A stretch of 64,000 nt of DNA from assembly GCA_033239525.1 (NCBI GenBank), contig BSYO01000014.1:5064536-5128535 (forward strand), in the 5' to 3' direction. The stretch comes from Nepenthes gracilis (taxonomy: Eukaryota > Streptophyta > Magnoliopsida > Caryophyllales > Nepenthaceae). The position numbers and the translations under genes were made by a program. The notes beneath the pieces are model-generated. The model had not been told where the DNA came from and searched no databases. It saw only the letters and a list, made by a program, of their open reading frames with translations. Positions 8,982 through 21,452 of the stretch are shown piece after piece; position 1 is the stretch's first letter, and the number at the start of each line of letters is the position of its first letter.

Positions 8982-11253
8982 TTTTTTTTTTTTTTTTTGG
9001 TAAGTAAGTGATTTGGATTAATGGGAGAAAATATTACAAGTACGGATTATCCTCAAGTGTTATTCCGACTTAAGGATAAACCAAAATAGCTAGGGCATTC
9101 CCCGAGCACTTAAATACAACCGATGAAACCAACTAATAGATAAAAATGCTGGTATTCATACTACACAAGCAACCACACAAAGGCAGTTCCTAAATAAAGC
9201 AGAAGAAACAACAAAATGCCACTCCAAGGGCAAAGCTCTTAATATAAGCACCATCAACCGGGAACAAATCCCAGACAGCTCTTCAAAACCCGGGAGACAG
9301 CAGCCGAGACCCCTTCGTCTAAGGTCAGCAACGCATCATCATCCAACAGCATCCACTATGTGAACAGCCATAATACAAATGATGAAACCTTCAACCAGAA
9401 AGGGGTGCAGGGCCAACAGAATCCACCACCACAAAAATCTGGCCAAGGAAACCAGTATGCATTTTTCACTTCTGCAATGAATTCCAGGCAGGATCCAACA
9501 GCCGGTCAATTCCAGCGAATGGCCCGTACGCCAAACAGGTATAGAAAGGGCTTTCACCCAATCGATGCTGCAGATTACAGGTCAAGACCCAGACTGCATA
9601 GCACGCCAATTCCAGGTAAATTTTGTGAGCTGCCGCAACAAAAGCAGCAGAAACGCCAATTCCAGGTACAGCAGCACACCATCCTCCATTTCCAACATCT
9701 TCAGGAAACAAACAGGCAGCAGGGTGGAGCTTTAAATCAACCACACACACCCCACCAAGAAATCTGCCAGCTAATTCAACAGAATTAGAACAACCCTTAC
9801 TTACCAAAAAAAGAATTAGAACAACCTAACTAACCACCTTACAGCAAATACAAAGCAGTTCATCCACCTAACAACAGCAACCCATGCAAGTGTAAACCAA
9901 TCACAGCCAACCCAAGTAGCCAACTCGTCAGCACCAAGCCAACATCAGCACACCACAAGGGACCAGCATTTGGCTCAACACAACACAGTGCAAATGCAGG
10001 CAGCACCACCAAATTGCACTACTGAACTGCAGAATGAATTAAGTTGCAAAAATCAACAGAGAAGCATCATGGCCCGTATACGGGTACAGCACCATGACCC
10101 AACATCATCCAAGGCCAGTAATACAGCAGCCACAGTCACCAAACCAATGCAATAGAAGTGCAGCTACCGAACATCCTTCAGCACAGGAATCCATTCAGCC
10201 GCAGCAATAGCATCAATAGACCATTGCAGCAATCCATAAATCATAAGATTCAGAATTGATACAAAGAACCAAATTCAGCTAATTGGCTGAATTCGCCAGG
10301 CACAAACAAACCAAGTACATCACCAGAGGCAACAGCAGCACCTGATGCAGAGGACGAAGCATCCACCACTTCAGCAAGCAAAGTTGCAGAAGAAAGATCT
10401 CGAGACATAAGAAAAGTCCACTATCCCTCAATCAAATTCTGGCCGCAGCAAAGGATCAATACAGCCAGAGGAGGCATATACCGATCAATTCAGCAAGCCA
10501 TACAAAAGATGAAGTTGCAACAGGCAACAACATCAATACAGGTTAGAAAGCCAGACAAACAGTCCAAAGGACTACAACACAGTCACCACATTTAGGCAGC
10601 TCACCGGCAGGCATCACCTCAAAACAAGAAGAGCAAAAATCCACCAAAAAGGACCACAGACAGCTGCTTAGCTCTCAGCCGAAGAGACCCAATCCATAAG
10701 CCAACGGGCTTCCCCTACCCGAACAACAAATGGGAAACACAGCCAGTCAGAGCAGCATCCAGGTACAATCGGCAACATCGCTACTACGAGAAGAGGCAAC
10801 AGCCCACCAGGAACCCACCAGAGAGCGAGACCCACCAGGACGCCAACGGAATCTGCTCCCAGAGCCACAGAACAGAAAGCTCAAAGGCATCCAACAGGTC
10901 CACGCCGGTACATCCAGGCTTCGGTCAATCATCACCCAACCAGCCACGAACTCTTCTGCCAAGGAAGAGCCCTCGCCTCCCACAGAAGGTGAGAAAAGAT
11001 GGTCAAAATCGCAGGCAAACAAAGTCGCAGGCAACACCGAAATCTTCGAGGTCGCCGAGGCCGACAACACCAGCACAAGGGGGGCCGGGCAGGCAATCGG
11101 AAGGCCGGCCGGGGCGGGCACCCGAGCCGCCCGGCACCCACGTCAGAAGCGTTGAGGACGACGCCGAGCAGAATCAAAATTTGAATTCGAATTTTGAAAA
11201 TCGCCTTTGTCAGAGCGAAATTGTCAGAGCGGCCTCGGATCGAAATTGATTTT
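8982..11253 (-). mobile_element. Full-length non-coding LINE derivative, minus strand
   Basis: A 2.27-kb insert bounded by the 15-bp TSD TTGCTTCTCTCCTCG (8967-8981 and 11254-11268). On the minus strand it begins with the AAAATTCGAATTCAAATTTT motif and a GCCGGCCGG-rich block corresponding to the ORF1 start (here without an ATG), continues through CTG-rich sequence, and ends with the tail hairpin complement (about 9045-9080), GGTAAGTAAG and poly(T). It hosts a 16-bp micro-insertion at 9796. Frames of up to 142 codons are compositional and match no family I know. Confidence 0.9.
9796..9811 (+). mobile_element. Micro-insertion: 16 bp of LINE 3' end
   Basis: CTTACTTACCAAAAAA lies between two perfect 15-bp copies of AGAATTAGAACAACC (9781-9795 and 9812-9826), inside the non-coding derivative. 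Confidence 0.85.
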
Positions 11254-11268
11254 TTGCTTCTCTCCTCG

Positions 11269-12129
11269 TAGAGGATGTATCATACGGCTTTTGCGTGCTG
11301 GTGTTACATGGATCATCATATGCCTTTCAATATGATGTGTACTGATGGCTGAAACTGATCCTGGGTGAAGGGACCTAAGATTTGCACATTGCGGCTGATC
11401 TGCAATGGATGGCTCAGGGTGTTGTGCGGTTGTGTGAGATCGTTGGTTCCATGGATTGATCATTCTTGCTGTATTATGCTGTAGTAGATTTGGTTGAAGC
11501 CTCTGATTTCATGTTGTCCCTCTTTACTGCGGCATGTTCTTCCAATGCCAATGCTGTGGTGGTTGGTTGGAGGAGCACCAGCATTGTTGTTGTTCAGTAA
11601 TGCTGTTGGCAGGAACCTGGGTCTTTCTGGTGTCTCGACGGTTGAGCTAATTGGGCAACTGCCGTGGACGCTAATTACTGCGGATCTCATGGTTGCTATA
11701 TCCGTTTCTGATGTTGATGAAGCCGGAGTGGGTTTCTCCTTAATCTCTTGGGAGGTGGATGATTGCTGTCTTAGATTTGGAGGTCCCACTGCCTATGCTG
11801 ATGCTAAATTGCAGGAATGAACGGATTTTGCTGCTATATGGGCTGGTTGTGACAGTTGGTTTTGGACTAGCCCCTTGTGCAATTGATGTTGCAGCTACTG
11901 CTAGTGTCTTCAAGTTGATGTGATGAACGCTGTTTCTCCTGTTTGTTTTTTTGGTTGTGGGATGGTTTGGTTTTCAAATTGTACTGCTGTGGAGGTGGTA
12001 GTGGTGTGGCAGATTTGGTTATTGCTGTGCTAATGCCTTGAGCCCCCCTTTTTTTTTGGTAAGTAATGCCTTGAGCCCCTTGCTGCAACAGTGCTGATAT
12101 GTAGTGCCGTTTGAGACAGTTGCAATGCC
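11269..12129 (+). other. 3'UTR segment of the layer-3 ORF1 element
   Basis: TGCTG/TTGCTG-rich sequence continuing from 8981 after removal of the minus-strand insert. No credible gene is seen; the 106-109-codon frames here have no recognisable domains. A 17-bp micro-insertion lies at 12047. Confidence 0.7.
12047..12063 (-). mobile_element. Micro-insertion: 17 bp of LINE 3' end
   Basis: CCTTTTTTTTTGGTAAG between two perfect 16-bp copies of TAATGCCTTGAGCCCC (12031-12046 and 12064-12079). Confidence 0.85.
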
Positions 12130-12156
12130 GGGTAGCTTTCGGTTGGATGAAGTTCC

Positions 12157-12768
12157 CCGGGTCTTGATGGATTCAGTTCCCTTTTTTTTAAGGAGTCGTG
12201 GGAAATCATTGGTTCATCTGTCTGTGAAGCTATTCGTGACTTTTTCAATCATGGTAAGCTTCTCAAACAAATGAATTCTACGATCATCAGCCTGATTCCC
12301 AAAATCCAGTCTCCTCGGTTGGTATCTGACTACCGTCCCATATCATGCTGCAATGTCATATACAAAGTCATCTCGAAGATTATTGCCAATAGGTTAAAGA
12401 TGACTTTACCTTATCTTGTGGACAAGTGCCAAACGGCTTTTGTGGAGGGCCGCCAAATCAGTGACAACATTCTCCTGGCCCAAGAGCTTCTCCATAAGTA
12501 CCACATTGGTCATGACCCTCCTCGTTGTACTATGAAAATTGATCTCATGAAAGCCTACGACTTTGTTCATTGGGATTTCATTATCAATATCCTGACCATC
12601 ATGAAATTCCCGCCCAAAATGAAAAACTGGATTAGACAGTGTATTACCTCCCCCTCGTACTCTGTTAACATCAATGGGAAGCAGTTGGTTTCTTCAAAGG
12701 GGGTAAGGGTCTTCGTCAAGGTGATCCCATTTCTCCTTACCTCTTTGTTCTGGCAATGGAGGTGTTGA
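12157..12768 (+). pseudogene. LINE ORF2 fragment: reverse transcriptase, N-terminal half
   Basis: The frame begins at the PG.DGFSS motif of the non-LTR RT and runs through SLIPK, DYRPISCCNVIYKVISKI, AFVEGRQISDNILLAQEL and a KAYD.VHWDFI block containing the first catalytic aspartate. It reaches the region before RQGDP, where the frame slips (about 12700) into nonsense. This enzyme copies LINE RNA into DNA at a nicked target (target-primed reverse transcription). The upstream endonuclease part is absent through 5' truncation. The second half of the RT, with FADD, lies at 17311 beyond the nested insertions. Confidence 0.9.
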
Positions 12769-12792
12769 ATGGGATTATCGAATCCAAAGCTC

Positions 12793-15700
12793 TTTTTTTT
12801 AGTTGGTAAGTAAGTATTTTGGATTAACGGGAGGGGGGAGAAAAATTTAGAGAGCCATTGGAACTCCTCACACTCGCTTCTCTCTACGTTTTCAAATTCG
12901 TTTCTCGTTTTTGAAATTTGAAAGCGTCCTCAGGGACGCTCCTCCTCTGGCCAGGCGGCGCCGGAGCCGGCCTCGGCCGGTCTCCTGGTTGCTCCACCCG
13001 GTTGCTTCCCGTCTTCTACCCTCTGATTGCTTCCTTCCCGAACTTCTGGTCCGGCTTTGTCGGCGCCCTTTGTGGCCTTTCACGAGGATGTGTGCGTTTT
13101 CCGACGCCCCTTCCTCTGCCCGTTGAGTTCGATTCCTTCTTCCTTCTTCCCTCTGGACAGTCTTGCCGGCTCTGATGTTCCATTACCCATGGGTTCACTC
13201 CGGTTGGATGGTTTGGGGGACCCCGTGCCGACCTGATTGGATCTATTTGGTGGGTGTACTGAAGAGCTAGCCGATAATCTGGAGTGTTGCTTTCGTCCTT
13301 TTCTTTGTAATCTTCTTTGCTGCTAGTTGGTTTTGACGTTGACGAACGACTGAGCCCGGTTTCTGATGGTTCTCTACCGGTGCGTTCCTTCCGGTGTGAT
13401 GGGTCGAGGGGAGCCTGTCTTTTATCTGGTCTGGAAGTATGGGCTGGAGCGCCGAAGAAGTTGGGGTAGCCTTGTTCGGTCGATGAAATTCCTTCTGATG
13501 CGGTGAGTTGTTTTGCAGCTGTCATAGTTGCTATTGTGAGGTGATTACCTCTATTTTCGATGAATGATGATTTGCTGGGCTGAAGATGGAGTCCTGGACT
13601 CGTCTGCTGGTCCTGGCGCAATCATCTGATTTATTTTGGAGTGGTCTAAGCCATTTCCTTCAGACTGCGTGAAGCTAATTGATGGATTTCACTGCGTTTT
13701 CTTACCATAAGGTATGGTCTGGTTTAAAGAATTTGGTTGAATTGTTGGTTGCTTGGCCTACTTGGTCCGACCTCTGATTCTGGTTAGATTGCTCTATCTG
13801 GGTTGTGTTTCCTGCTGATTGTGATCGCTAAAGTTGAGGACTTTGATTCCTCTGATTTATGGTTTGCTGCAATGTTCAGTATATGCCTCATCTGGCTGTT
13901 TATTGTTTCGATTGCTGCGACTAGTATGGGTTTGAGGGACTTTGGAATTATCTACTGTCCCGTTTTCTTCTGCATTTTTTGTTTGCTGATTCTGCGGGTG
14001 CTAGTGCTGACCATGCCCTGTGTTAGCTGTAATTGTTCCGAAGTTGAAGTTGTCTCTGCTGCTGGCAATCGGTCGTTGAAGCCTGCTTCCTGGTGGCTGG
14101 AAAATGACATTCTGTGTTGGTGGAGGCCCTTTGCTTGTCGCCTTTTGTGCAGTAGTCCCTTGGCTGTTGTCTGGTTTATACTGCTGCAACTGATGCTTGT
14201 TGGAGGCAAACAGAGCTACTGAGCTTGCAGATGTGAAATTTGCTGCTGGTTGCTGGCTTTTTCCCAGTATTGCTGGTTTGCAGGGTAATGCTTTTGGCAG
14301 TGCCTGCTAGTGCAGTTGGTGGCCTGATGTTGGGAGCTGTAGTTTGCTGGAAATTTGGGGAATGGTGGGAGCCTTCGATGTTGAAATCGAGTTGGGCTGC
14401 TTCTTTGCCCGATGCCCAATCAGAACTTGAAGCTGATCATGGTGCAGATTTACTGGGCAGTTGCCAGTTTATGCTGAAGCTGGGCTCGGTTGCACTGCAA
14501 GATCTGGCCTGGTGTTGCTGGAGGCTGAACAGCAAGCTGTGCTTGCAATGTTGGCGGTTTTGTGCCTCCTTTTATGCTTGCAATTGGTTTCAGCGAGCTC
14601 TTTGAAGCCTCTGTTCTTTGGCGGTGCACTGGGTGCGGCCTTAGGGCAGATGTGCTTTGGTTCATATGCTGCAAGTGTTGATGGTGGTTGCTCGGAGTAG
14701 CTGGCCCACTGGTTGCTGATGGCTGAGTTGAAGCAGTGAATGGTGTCCCCATTTGGTTGCTCATTGGTGGCATGTATGCATGTTTTTTTAATTTGTTATG
14801 TTATTGGGCTGAGTAGACTTTGGCCGATTTAGGAAATGCTCATCATTTTGATGTTTTTGTTGTACTCAGTGGCTCGGGGAATGCCCTAGCTTTTAATGTC
14901 TTATCTCCCTGTTAAAATACTTGGAGATAATGCATTGACTTTGTAAATTTTTTCTTCCATAAATCTAAAATTCTTACTTAGCAAAAAAAAAAAAATTGGA
15001 TTAACGGGAGAAAAAATTACAAAAGCTATGTTTTATCTCCAAGTATTTTGACTTGGATTTAAAACATAAAATGTTATGGCATACCCCGAGCAACCGGTAC
15101 ATCAGATAATACCAAAATAACCTTTAAGAGAATAGCGTTCAACAGAAGAACAAATATGTGAAATAAAATAACACAAAAGCAGACACTAAAGCGTCAACAG
15201 TGCAAGGGCAACTTGCTGTTCATCCGCAAACAACATCTGGCAATATCACTTGCAGTGCATCTGGGCCTATCTTCAGCATAGGACATACTGGATCTGCCCA
15301 GTATACATGAGCACAAGCTGCGCCAAGTTCAGCTTCAAGCCAAAACCGAACCACTTCAGCAATGGCTCCCACCATGCCTCCAAGTATACCAGCTCACCTT
15401 CAGCTCCCAACATCAGGCAGGAGCGAAATTGAATGCATATCAGCACACCAGCCAGGCCAGAAATGCCGCCAAATGCATACGCATGGACCAACATTTATCT
15501 CAACACAAGCACAGTGCAACAAATCAACAGGCAGCATCCTGTGCCTGCATAACAACATCACTGGAGAGAATACCAACAAATTAGCAGCAAATTTCACAGC
15601 TGCAGATCCAAAACAACATTAGCATCCCCTCAGGAGCGAAAAGCCTGATCACAGCCTGCTGTAGCTCCGCATCCTTCACTAAGCATACAGCACAGAGAGC

Positions 15701-17294
15701 AAAGAAAACAGAACCGTAGGCACAAGCTAAGCCCAACAGATCCCGTTCCTCAGCATCAAAGAAATACATTCAGCATCAGTAATCAGAAGAGCCAACCCCT
15801 TCCAGTAGCAAGATAAACAGCACCAGGTTAGAGCCATTACAGCCCCAATTAGCAGGATGAAATCAGGCACTTGCAAAGCCTTTCTTCACACCCCAAAATG
15901 GAGTTGCACATAACAAAGGCACTTAAGCACTCCAGCCTCAGCAGCCTCCAAATGCAAAATTTGGCTGGTAAAACCAGCTGCAGCAGCTCCTCCACAGAAT
16001 CCACTGCCAATAACAGAAATAAAATGGCAAATGGACAGGCCAAGCCTAATCCACCACCCAATAAGGTTCACCAGCATCCGACCAGAGCCGCGCCAACTCA
16101 ACCGCACTCCACCATAGAGTTCCAAAGCCAGAGCTGCACGGTCCCCCTTCCCGTCCAACTGGACAGAACCCCATAGGCAGAGGCGCCAGAGTCAGCATGT
16201 CTAGATAGTCATCTGCGGCAGAACCAGAGAGCTACAAAAGAGCCCATTCAAGCTTCAGACAGCTTCACCGAAAGCCAAGAACCAATTGACTAGAGAAAAA
16301 TCCATTCATATACAGCAGCATCAATTAAAGGAAGCACCCCACAGAGGCAACAACCGGTAGGAACTCACCACAACAGACAGCCACTGCAGCCAAAAATATC
16401 ACTGTCGGATCAACATACCACAGCCAGAAAGCCCCACCCAGAGCAGTACGAGCACCCCCAACCCAACCAACAGGGGTGAATCACATTGGCAATGGATCAT
16501 CAATCCAGCAGCCCAAGACGTTTTCAAGCACCAGAAGTCGAACATAGAGCGAGACCCACCAGGAGGCCAGAGGAAGCAGCTCCCGAAGCCACACATCTGA
16601 GAGAGACCAGCAATTCGCTGCAATCCATATCATATGCATCCAAGCAAGTCTCCAAAAATGGAAGCACAAGGAAAGATCCCCAACACACCAGAAAGTTCAA
16701 AGGCATCCAAAAGGTCCACGGCCGGCGCTTCAGTGCATCGGCCGAGCATCACCAAACCAGCATAACACGGCATCCCCCAAAACCGTCCACCAGAATGGAA
16801 CGTCCAGGCATAGGCACCTCAGAGCCAGCACCCTGACCTTCGAAAGCCCCATACCAATCGGAATGGTAGAGACTATACAAGAGCTAACCCTAGGGGCAAA
16901 CCGAGGAGAAAAGGAAACGAACTAGAGAGAGATGCGAGGACTCAAAGGATGAGCGCCATCGCACTCTCAGAGGCCATAGGGCCCCAGCTACGTAATCTTC
17001 AACAGATGAAGAGTCTTCGCCCCAATCTAAAGGCGAGAAGAAGACCAACCTCGCAGGCAACATCAAAAGCTTCGAGGTCGCCGAGAACGACAAATCCAGA
17101 GCAGGGATACGGAAGGGTGGAGACGGGTAGCAGGAGGAGGGGGGCCGGGCAAGCAACCGGGAGGCCGGCCATGGCAGGCTCCGGTGCCGCCCGGCACCCA
17201 AGGCGGAAATGCCGAGGACGACGTCGCCGGGCAGTTCAAAATTCAAACACGAATTTTGAAAACGAAGAGAGAAGCGAGAGCTTCTCTCTCTAGG
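12793..17294 (-). mobile_element. Non-coding LINE derivative, minus strand, split by another copy
   Basis: Its tail (poly(T), GGTAAGTAAGTATTTTGG) starts at 12793. It is interrupted after 12833 by the plus-strand element 12834-14995 and resumes at 15011 with the hairpin complement at about 15027-15068. Its 5' end at about 17294 carries the CCTAGAGAGAGAAGCTCTC palindrome and an ATG in GGCCGGCCATGGCAGG context, seen as its complement at about 17160. No long ORF with homology is visible. I could not find a TSD around it in the host LINE; about 25 bp of extra sequence (GACCAGT...ACTGGTC inverted repeat) sits at the right junction. Confidence 0.8.
12834..14995 (+). mobile_element. Full-length non-coding LINE derivative (innermost layer)
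   Basis: A 2.16-kb insert into the tail of the minus-strand copy, with the perfect 15-bp TSD TTGGATTAACGGGAG (12819-12833 and 14996-15010). The 5' part has GACGCTCCTCCTCTGGCC and GCCGGCCTCGGCCGG, where the ORF1 start codon is TCG instead of ATG. It ends with a diverged tail (hairpin about 14900-14946) and poly(A). Internal sequence at 13500-13620 is homologous to 37355-37490 of the layer-2 element, confirming one family. Confidence 0.9.
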
Positions 17295-17310
17295 CGGGGA
17301 TTCCGGACCA

Positions 17311-18944
17311 GTGAATAAGTTTACTGGTCGTAGGAACAATAAGTTTGCTTTTCACTGGAATTGTGAATCGACTCATACTGTCATGCTTGCCTTTGCCGAC
17401 GACCTCCTCCTTTTCTCTCATGCTAATGTTTGCTCTATCCGGATCCTCAAGGATTGTCTTGAGGAATTCCATTGGCTTTCTGGTCTATCGGCAAACACAA
17501 ACAAGAGCGAGGTCTTCCTTTGCTCTAAAGACCCATCCCTGAATCAGAATATTGCAAATGTCCTTGGGTTCAAAGTTGGCTCTCTTCCCATTAGATATCT
17601 CGGCGTCCCCCTGATCTCCACCAGGCTGTCGATTCGTGACTGTCAGGCTCTCACTGAGAAAATTACTCGCCGCATCAAATCATGGAAGAATAGGTGGCTC
17701 TCCTTTGGGGGCCGCTTTCAATTGGTTGCCTCTATCCTCTCATCTATCCACCTCTATTGGGCTTCTATCTTCATTTTGCCCAAATCTATTCTGAACCAGA
17801 TCGACTGCATTTTGAGGCGTTTCCTATGGAATGGCTCTTTGGATGGGAAGGCCAACACAAAAGTGGCTTGGTCCGACATCTGTTACCCTAAGAGTGAAGG
17901 TGGGTTGGGACTCAAGAATTTACAGGCTCAAAATAAAGCCCTCATCTGTAAACTCTTTTGGCGTATCATGTCGAAAGACGCTGAATCGGCTTGGTCTTCG
18001 TGGATCTACAAGACTAGAATCAAGGACCGGTGCATCTGGACCCTCAAAGTCCCTGATTCGGCCCCTTGGAGCTGGAGGAAGATCATGAAACTTCGTCCTT
18101 CCATGTGCTCGCATACTATTAAGATCATTGGTGATGGCGTTGATACCTTTGTTTGGCACGACCATTGGCACCCAATTGGCCCCCTTAGTAGGTTATGTAC
18201 GGATCGCATTCGTTCGGTTACTGGTTTATCTTGGGACGGCAAGGTGTCTCAAATAATCAAAAACGACCAATGGGCCTGGCCTAACCCTTTTGATCAGGAG
18301 GTTTCTAGTCTCGTCTCAAACATGCCCCGTTATCTTCCTATCAATGAGCAAAAAGACTTCTTGAGATGGGTCGGAAGCCCTAATGGTGTTTTCTCGTCTA
18401 AGTTTGCCTACCTACTCTTTCACCCCCCAAACCGAAACTAAGCTGGACCAATTTAGTCTGGGACTCCTTCCATATTCCTGCTCACGCCTTCACCCTTTGG
18501 TTGGCAATAAAAGGCCGGCTTAATACCTCCGACCGTGTACACGATGTTCCCAATCTTTCCCCCACTTGCTCTCTTTGTGATTCGGACACTAAAAACCATG
18601 ACCATCTCTTTTTCTCTTGCCCGTTCTCCTCCTCCGTGTGGACTTCTATCCAACGGATTGCTGGCATTCGGTGGCCTTACCCAAATTGGTTCCATAATGT
18701 TGAATGGGCTGCCCACAGGTGGAAAGGTAAGAATCTCATTGCCCTCTCCAAGCATCTTTCTCTTGCGGCCACCGTTTATTTTATTTGGAGAGAACGTAAC
18801 AATCGTATTTTCGAGAAATCCTTCCACCAGAATGCTTCCCAGATCTGCTCCCAGATATCAAACGTTGTTCGGGACAAACTGAAGACCTCCTTGCCTGTTG
18901 CTGGTCGCCCTAACCTTTCGCTGGTTAGACGATGGAATTTATAA
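17311..18944 (+). pseudogene. LINE ORF2 fragment: RT C-terminal half and zf-RVT domain
   Basis: Continues the ORF2 begun at 12157. FADDLLLF (FADD at 17392-17403) supplies the two catalytic aspartates of the RT. It is followed by the thumb/connector (GVPLISTRLS, RRIKSWKNRWLSFGGR, LRRFLWNG) and the C-terminal zinc-binding zf-RVT region with WLAIKGRLNT, CSLCD and HDHLFFSC. A frameshift near 18425 separates two open stretches (to 18441 and from about 18444). ORF2 ends at 18944 in GGAATTTATAA, followed directly by an A run. It is inactive through truncation, insertion and frameshifts. Confidence 0.9.
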
Positions 18945-21263
18945 AAAAAAAAAATGGGTTTCCTTTCCGCTGACGTTGGATTCTGGCCCTCTTGTTGGCC
19001 TTGTCGGTTGTGCTGTTGGAGTATCTGCATCGTGGTGATTTTCTGATGGTGCCTTGCCGGGTGTGGCTCCTTGCTACTCTTCCGGTCGGTTCTGAACCTA
19101 ATGGTTGATGTTTTCCTTGTTGAGTTTTGATTTGTTCGGTTTCCGCTCCCTCCTTGGGTGCTTTGGTTGTATTTAAAAAAAATTTAAAAAAAAAAATTTA
19201 ATGGATTTGGTTTTCTGCTGCTGGCGCTCTGGATGGTTCTGTTTTGCAGGCTGCGTCTTTTGTGGGTCTTGGTTGACGCCAGCCTTTTCCTCCAGCTTGT
19301 TTAAGAGCTTGCTACTACCTGGAGGTTGCTGTGTAATATGGTACAGAATCCTACAGGGTGGCATGTAGCTGGCTCCTGTGATGGGTAGAATTTGTTGTTG
19401 CTGGCTGTTGTTCTGATGATCTAGTCTGCTTTCCTACCTGAGTGTGCATCGTCTGCCCCTCCTTTTGAACTCTGTGAGGTTTGCGAGTTTGATGTATGTG
19501 GTGCAGATATAGATGAAGGTTATTTGATGGTTTGTAGTGATCCCCAACTGTCAGCTCTGATGATAAATGGGGGGTGCAGGTCCAGTATCCCTGTGTTTGT
19601 CATGGTGTGCTGATGCACATGTAGAGGTGCTTTGCTGCTGATGGCATTACAGGATTTGTGGGTGTATGTTGGAGCACCCCTACTGACTAAATGGGTTGGG
19701 GGTGCTACAGACTATTAGCATGCTCAAGGTTCTTGTCTCCATTGGTTCTACGGATGCAGTTGGTGGATTTGGTTGTTAGCCGGCTGGTGCCGTTTCGTGG
19801 TGTTGCTTTTGCAGGCTATCTGGAACACCGGTTGTCACTGGGATGTGTTCTGTAGTTGTTTGTTGTCTGATGTGGTGAGGAGCTTGGATCCTGTTGTTCT
19901 GCTCTGGCTGAGGGAGGCACTGCTGACTGGATGTGGATGTTTTGATGTTGTATTGAGGGTTCTGCATGTTTGTGTCTTAGTGGCGGCCATATATTGAGAT
20001 GCTGGTGCTCGAACGGTTGCTGGTATGCTGATTGCTGCTTGCTGGAGGAGGGATGGGTTACTGTCTTGGTTGCTGGCCGGATGATGCTAGAATCTGCAAT
20101 GTGTAGTGGCCCTGCTGCTGCTGCCTCTGGATTTGAAGCTCTCTCAAATTGGGTGCGGTAGGTTTTGCCGCTGATTTGGTGCACCTTTGTGGTTGCCTAC
20201 AGCTGAATGCAGCTGGCGATGGTTCTTGGGTTACTCTTGATTGTGGAAGCTTATATGGCTGATCTTGCTGGTGGCGCTATGTTGTTGATGGGCTAAGGCC
20301 TATTGCTGAAGCTGTTCTGTTCTTACAGTGACTCTTAATACAGCTGCTGTGTGGATTATGTAGGAGCTGGTTATGATGAAATCGGTTTGGCGGCTGTGAA
20401 GTTTTCTTTTCCATGGTGCATATTTTGTCTATTTTCATCTGATGCTTCTGTTTCTGCTGGGTTCTGCTGTTGACAGTAGGGGACGGTGTGAATGTATACG
20501 AATTCTTTTGATGCACTTTTTAGTGCAATTGATACTACTGATGTCCTGTCAATGGCCTAGATGGAGCTGATTGATGAAATTTCAATGCTGCTATTTTGGC
20601 ACTCTCTTTGTGGAGTGAGGGGTTTGATCTTGGCTGATGCAGGAGCTGCAACTCTTGGTTCCTTGCATCCTTACTGTCCTATGGCGCCGGGCTGCTGAAG
20701 AATGATGAGATTGCCTATTTTCTTTTTGCTGTTGGGTGCTCTCTGATGTTTTCTGGACTGCTGTTCGCTGTTTGCTGAAACCAGTCGTTGCAGTTGGGGC
20801 CATCTGTTGGTGTTGGGGGCTATGGTAATCTTGGGGCAACCCTCGGTCTTGCCGGAACAGATGCAAAACAGCATCAATATTAGCTGTATATTTGCTGGGA
20901 TGGGGATGTTTCTTGGTTCTGCTGCCCGCCATGCTGGTGCTTGCTGATTTAGTATGTGCCGGCTCCTTTGTGATTGCTGGAGCTGTTAATTTTTGAAATT
21001 TCAGATCTGGTTTTCACATTTTGGTTGCAGGGGTTGGAAAGTGGCGCTTTCCCTCTGGATTTCATGTTATATTTTTAAATTTCTGTTGACTTTTCTGAAC
21101 GTTGCCTTCTAGAGGCTGTTTTGTACCTTTGGATGTACTTGTTGCTTGGGGTATGCCACAGCCGGTTATGTTTTATCCCCAAGTCAATTTACTTGGCGAT
21201 AAAACATTGAACCTGTAATTCTTTCTCCCTTTAATCCAAAATACTTGCTTACCAAAAAAAAAA
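18945..21263 (+). other. LINE 3'UTR with hairpin tail
   Basis: About 2.3 kb with no credible ORF. It starts with an A run right after the stop codon, then is strongly TGCTG/GTTGCTG-rich. It ends with the tail: TCTAGAGG remnant, GCTTGGGGTATGCCACAGC, the long hairpin, CTTGCTTACC and poly(A). Confidence 0.8.
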
Positions 21264-21452
21264 GGGTAGCTTTCGATTTTTCTTGGAAATCTCACCTTGA
21301 CACTACTCTGCACTGCTAGCTAAGGTGAGGTGATTGTAGTGTCGGTGGAGAGAGAAGCGATTCGGCTAGAGAGAGATTCTCTCTCTTCTCTCTTGGATTT
21401 CAAATTCGAAATCCTTCCGCTTTCCCGGGCATTGGTGCCACCGTTGCCGGCC

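Larger units (their letters stand above)
12142..21263 (+). mobile_element. 5'-truncated LINE with RT and zf-RVT, split by two derivatives
   Basis: TSD GGGTAGCTTTCG at 12130-12141 and 21264-21275. The element starts within the RT domain of ORF2 (12157), is interrupted between 12793 and about 17294 by two nested non-coding derivatives, resumes at about 17311, ends ORF2 at 18944 and has a 2.3-kb TGCTG-rich 3'UTR to the tail at 21148-21263. The tail has a hairpin TATGTTTTATCCCCAAGT / ACTTGGCGATAAAACAT. Confidence 0.9.

Noticed and set aside
13803..14605. Open frames of 121-139 codons with hydrophobic-looking products
   Set aside because: They lie in the TGCTG-rich body of a non-coding LINE derivative. 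The composition yields Leu/Cys/Trp-rich frames on one strand and Gln/Ser-rich on the other, with no conservation between copies.
17295..17330. GACCAGT...ACTGGTC inverted repeat as a transposon terminal repeat
   Set aside because: It is only 7-bp arms within 25 bp at the junction of a nested insertion; more likely filler or part of ORF2 divergence.
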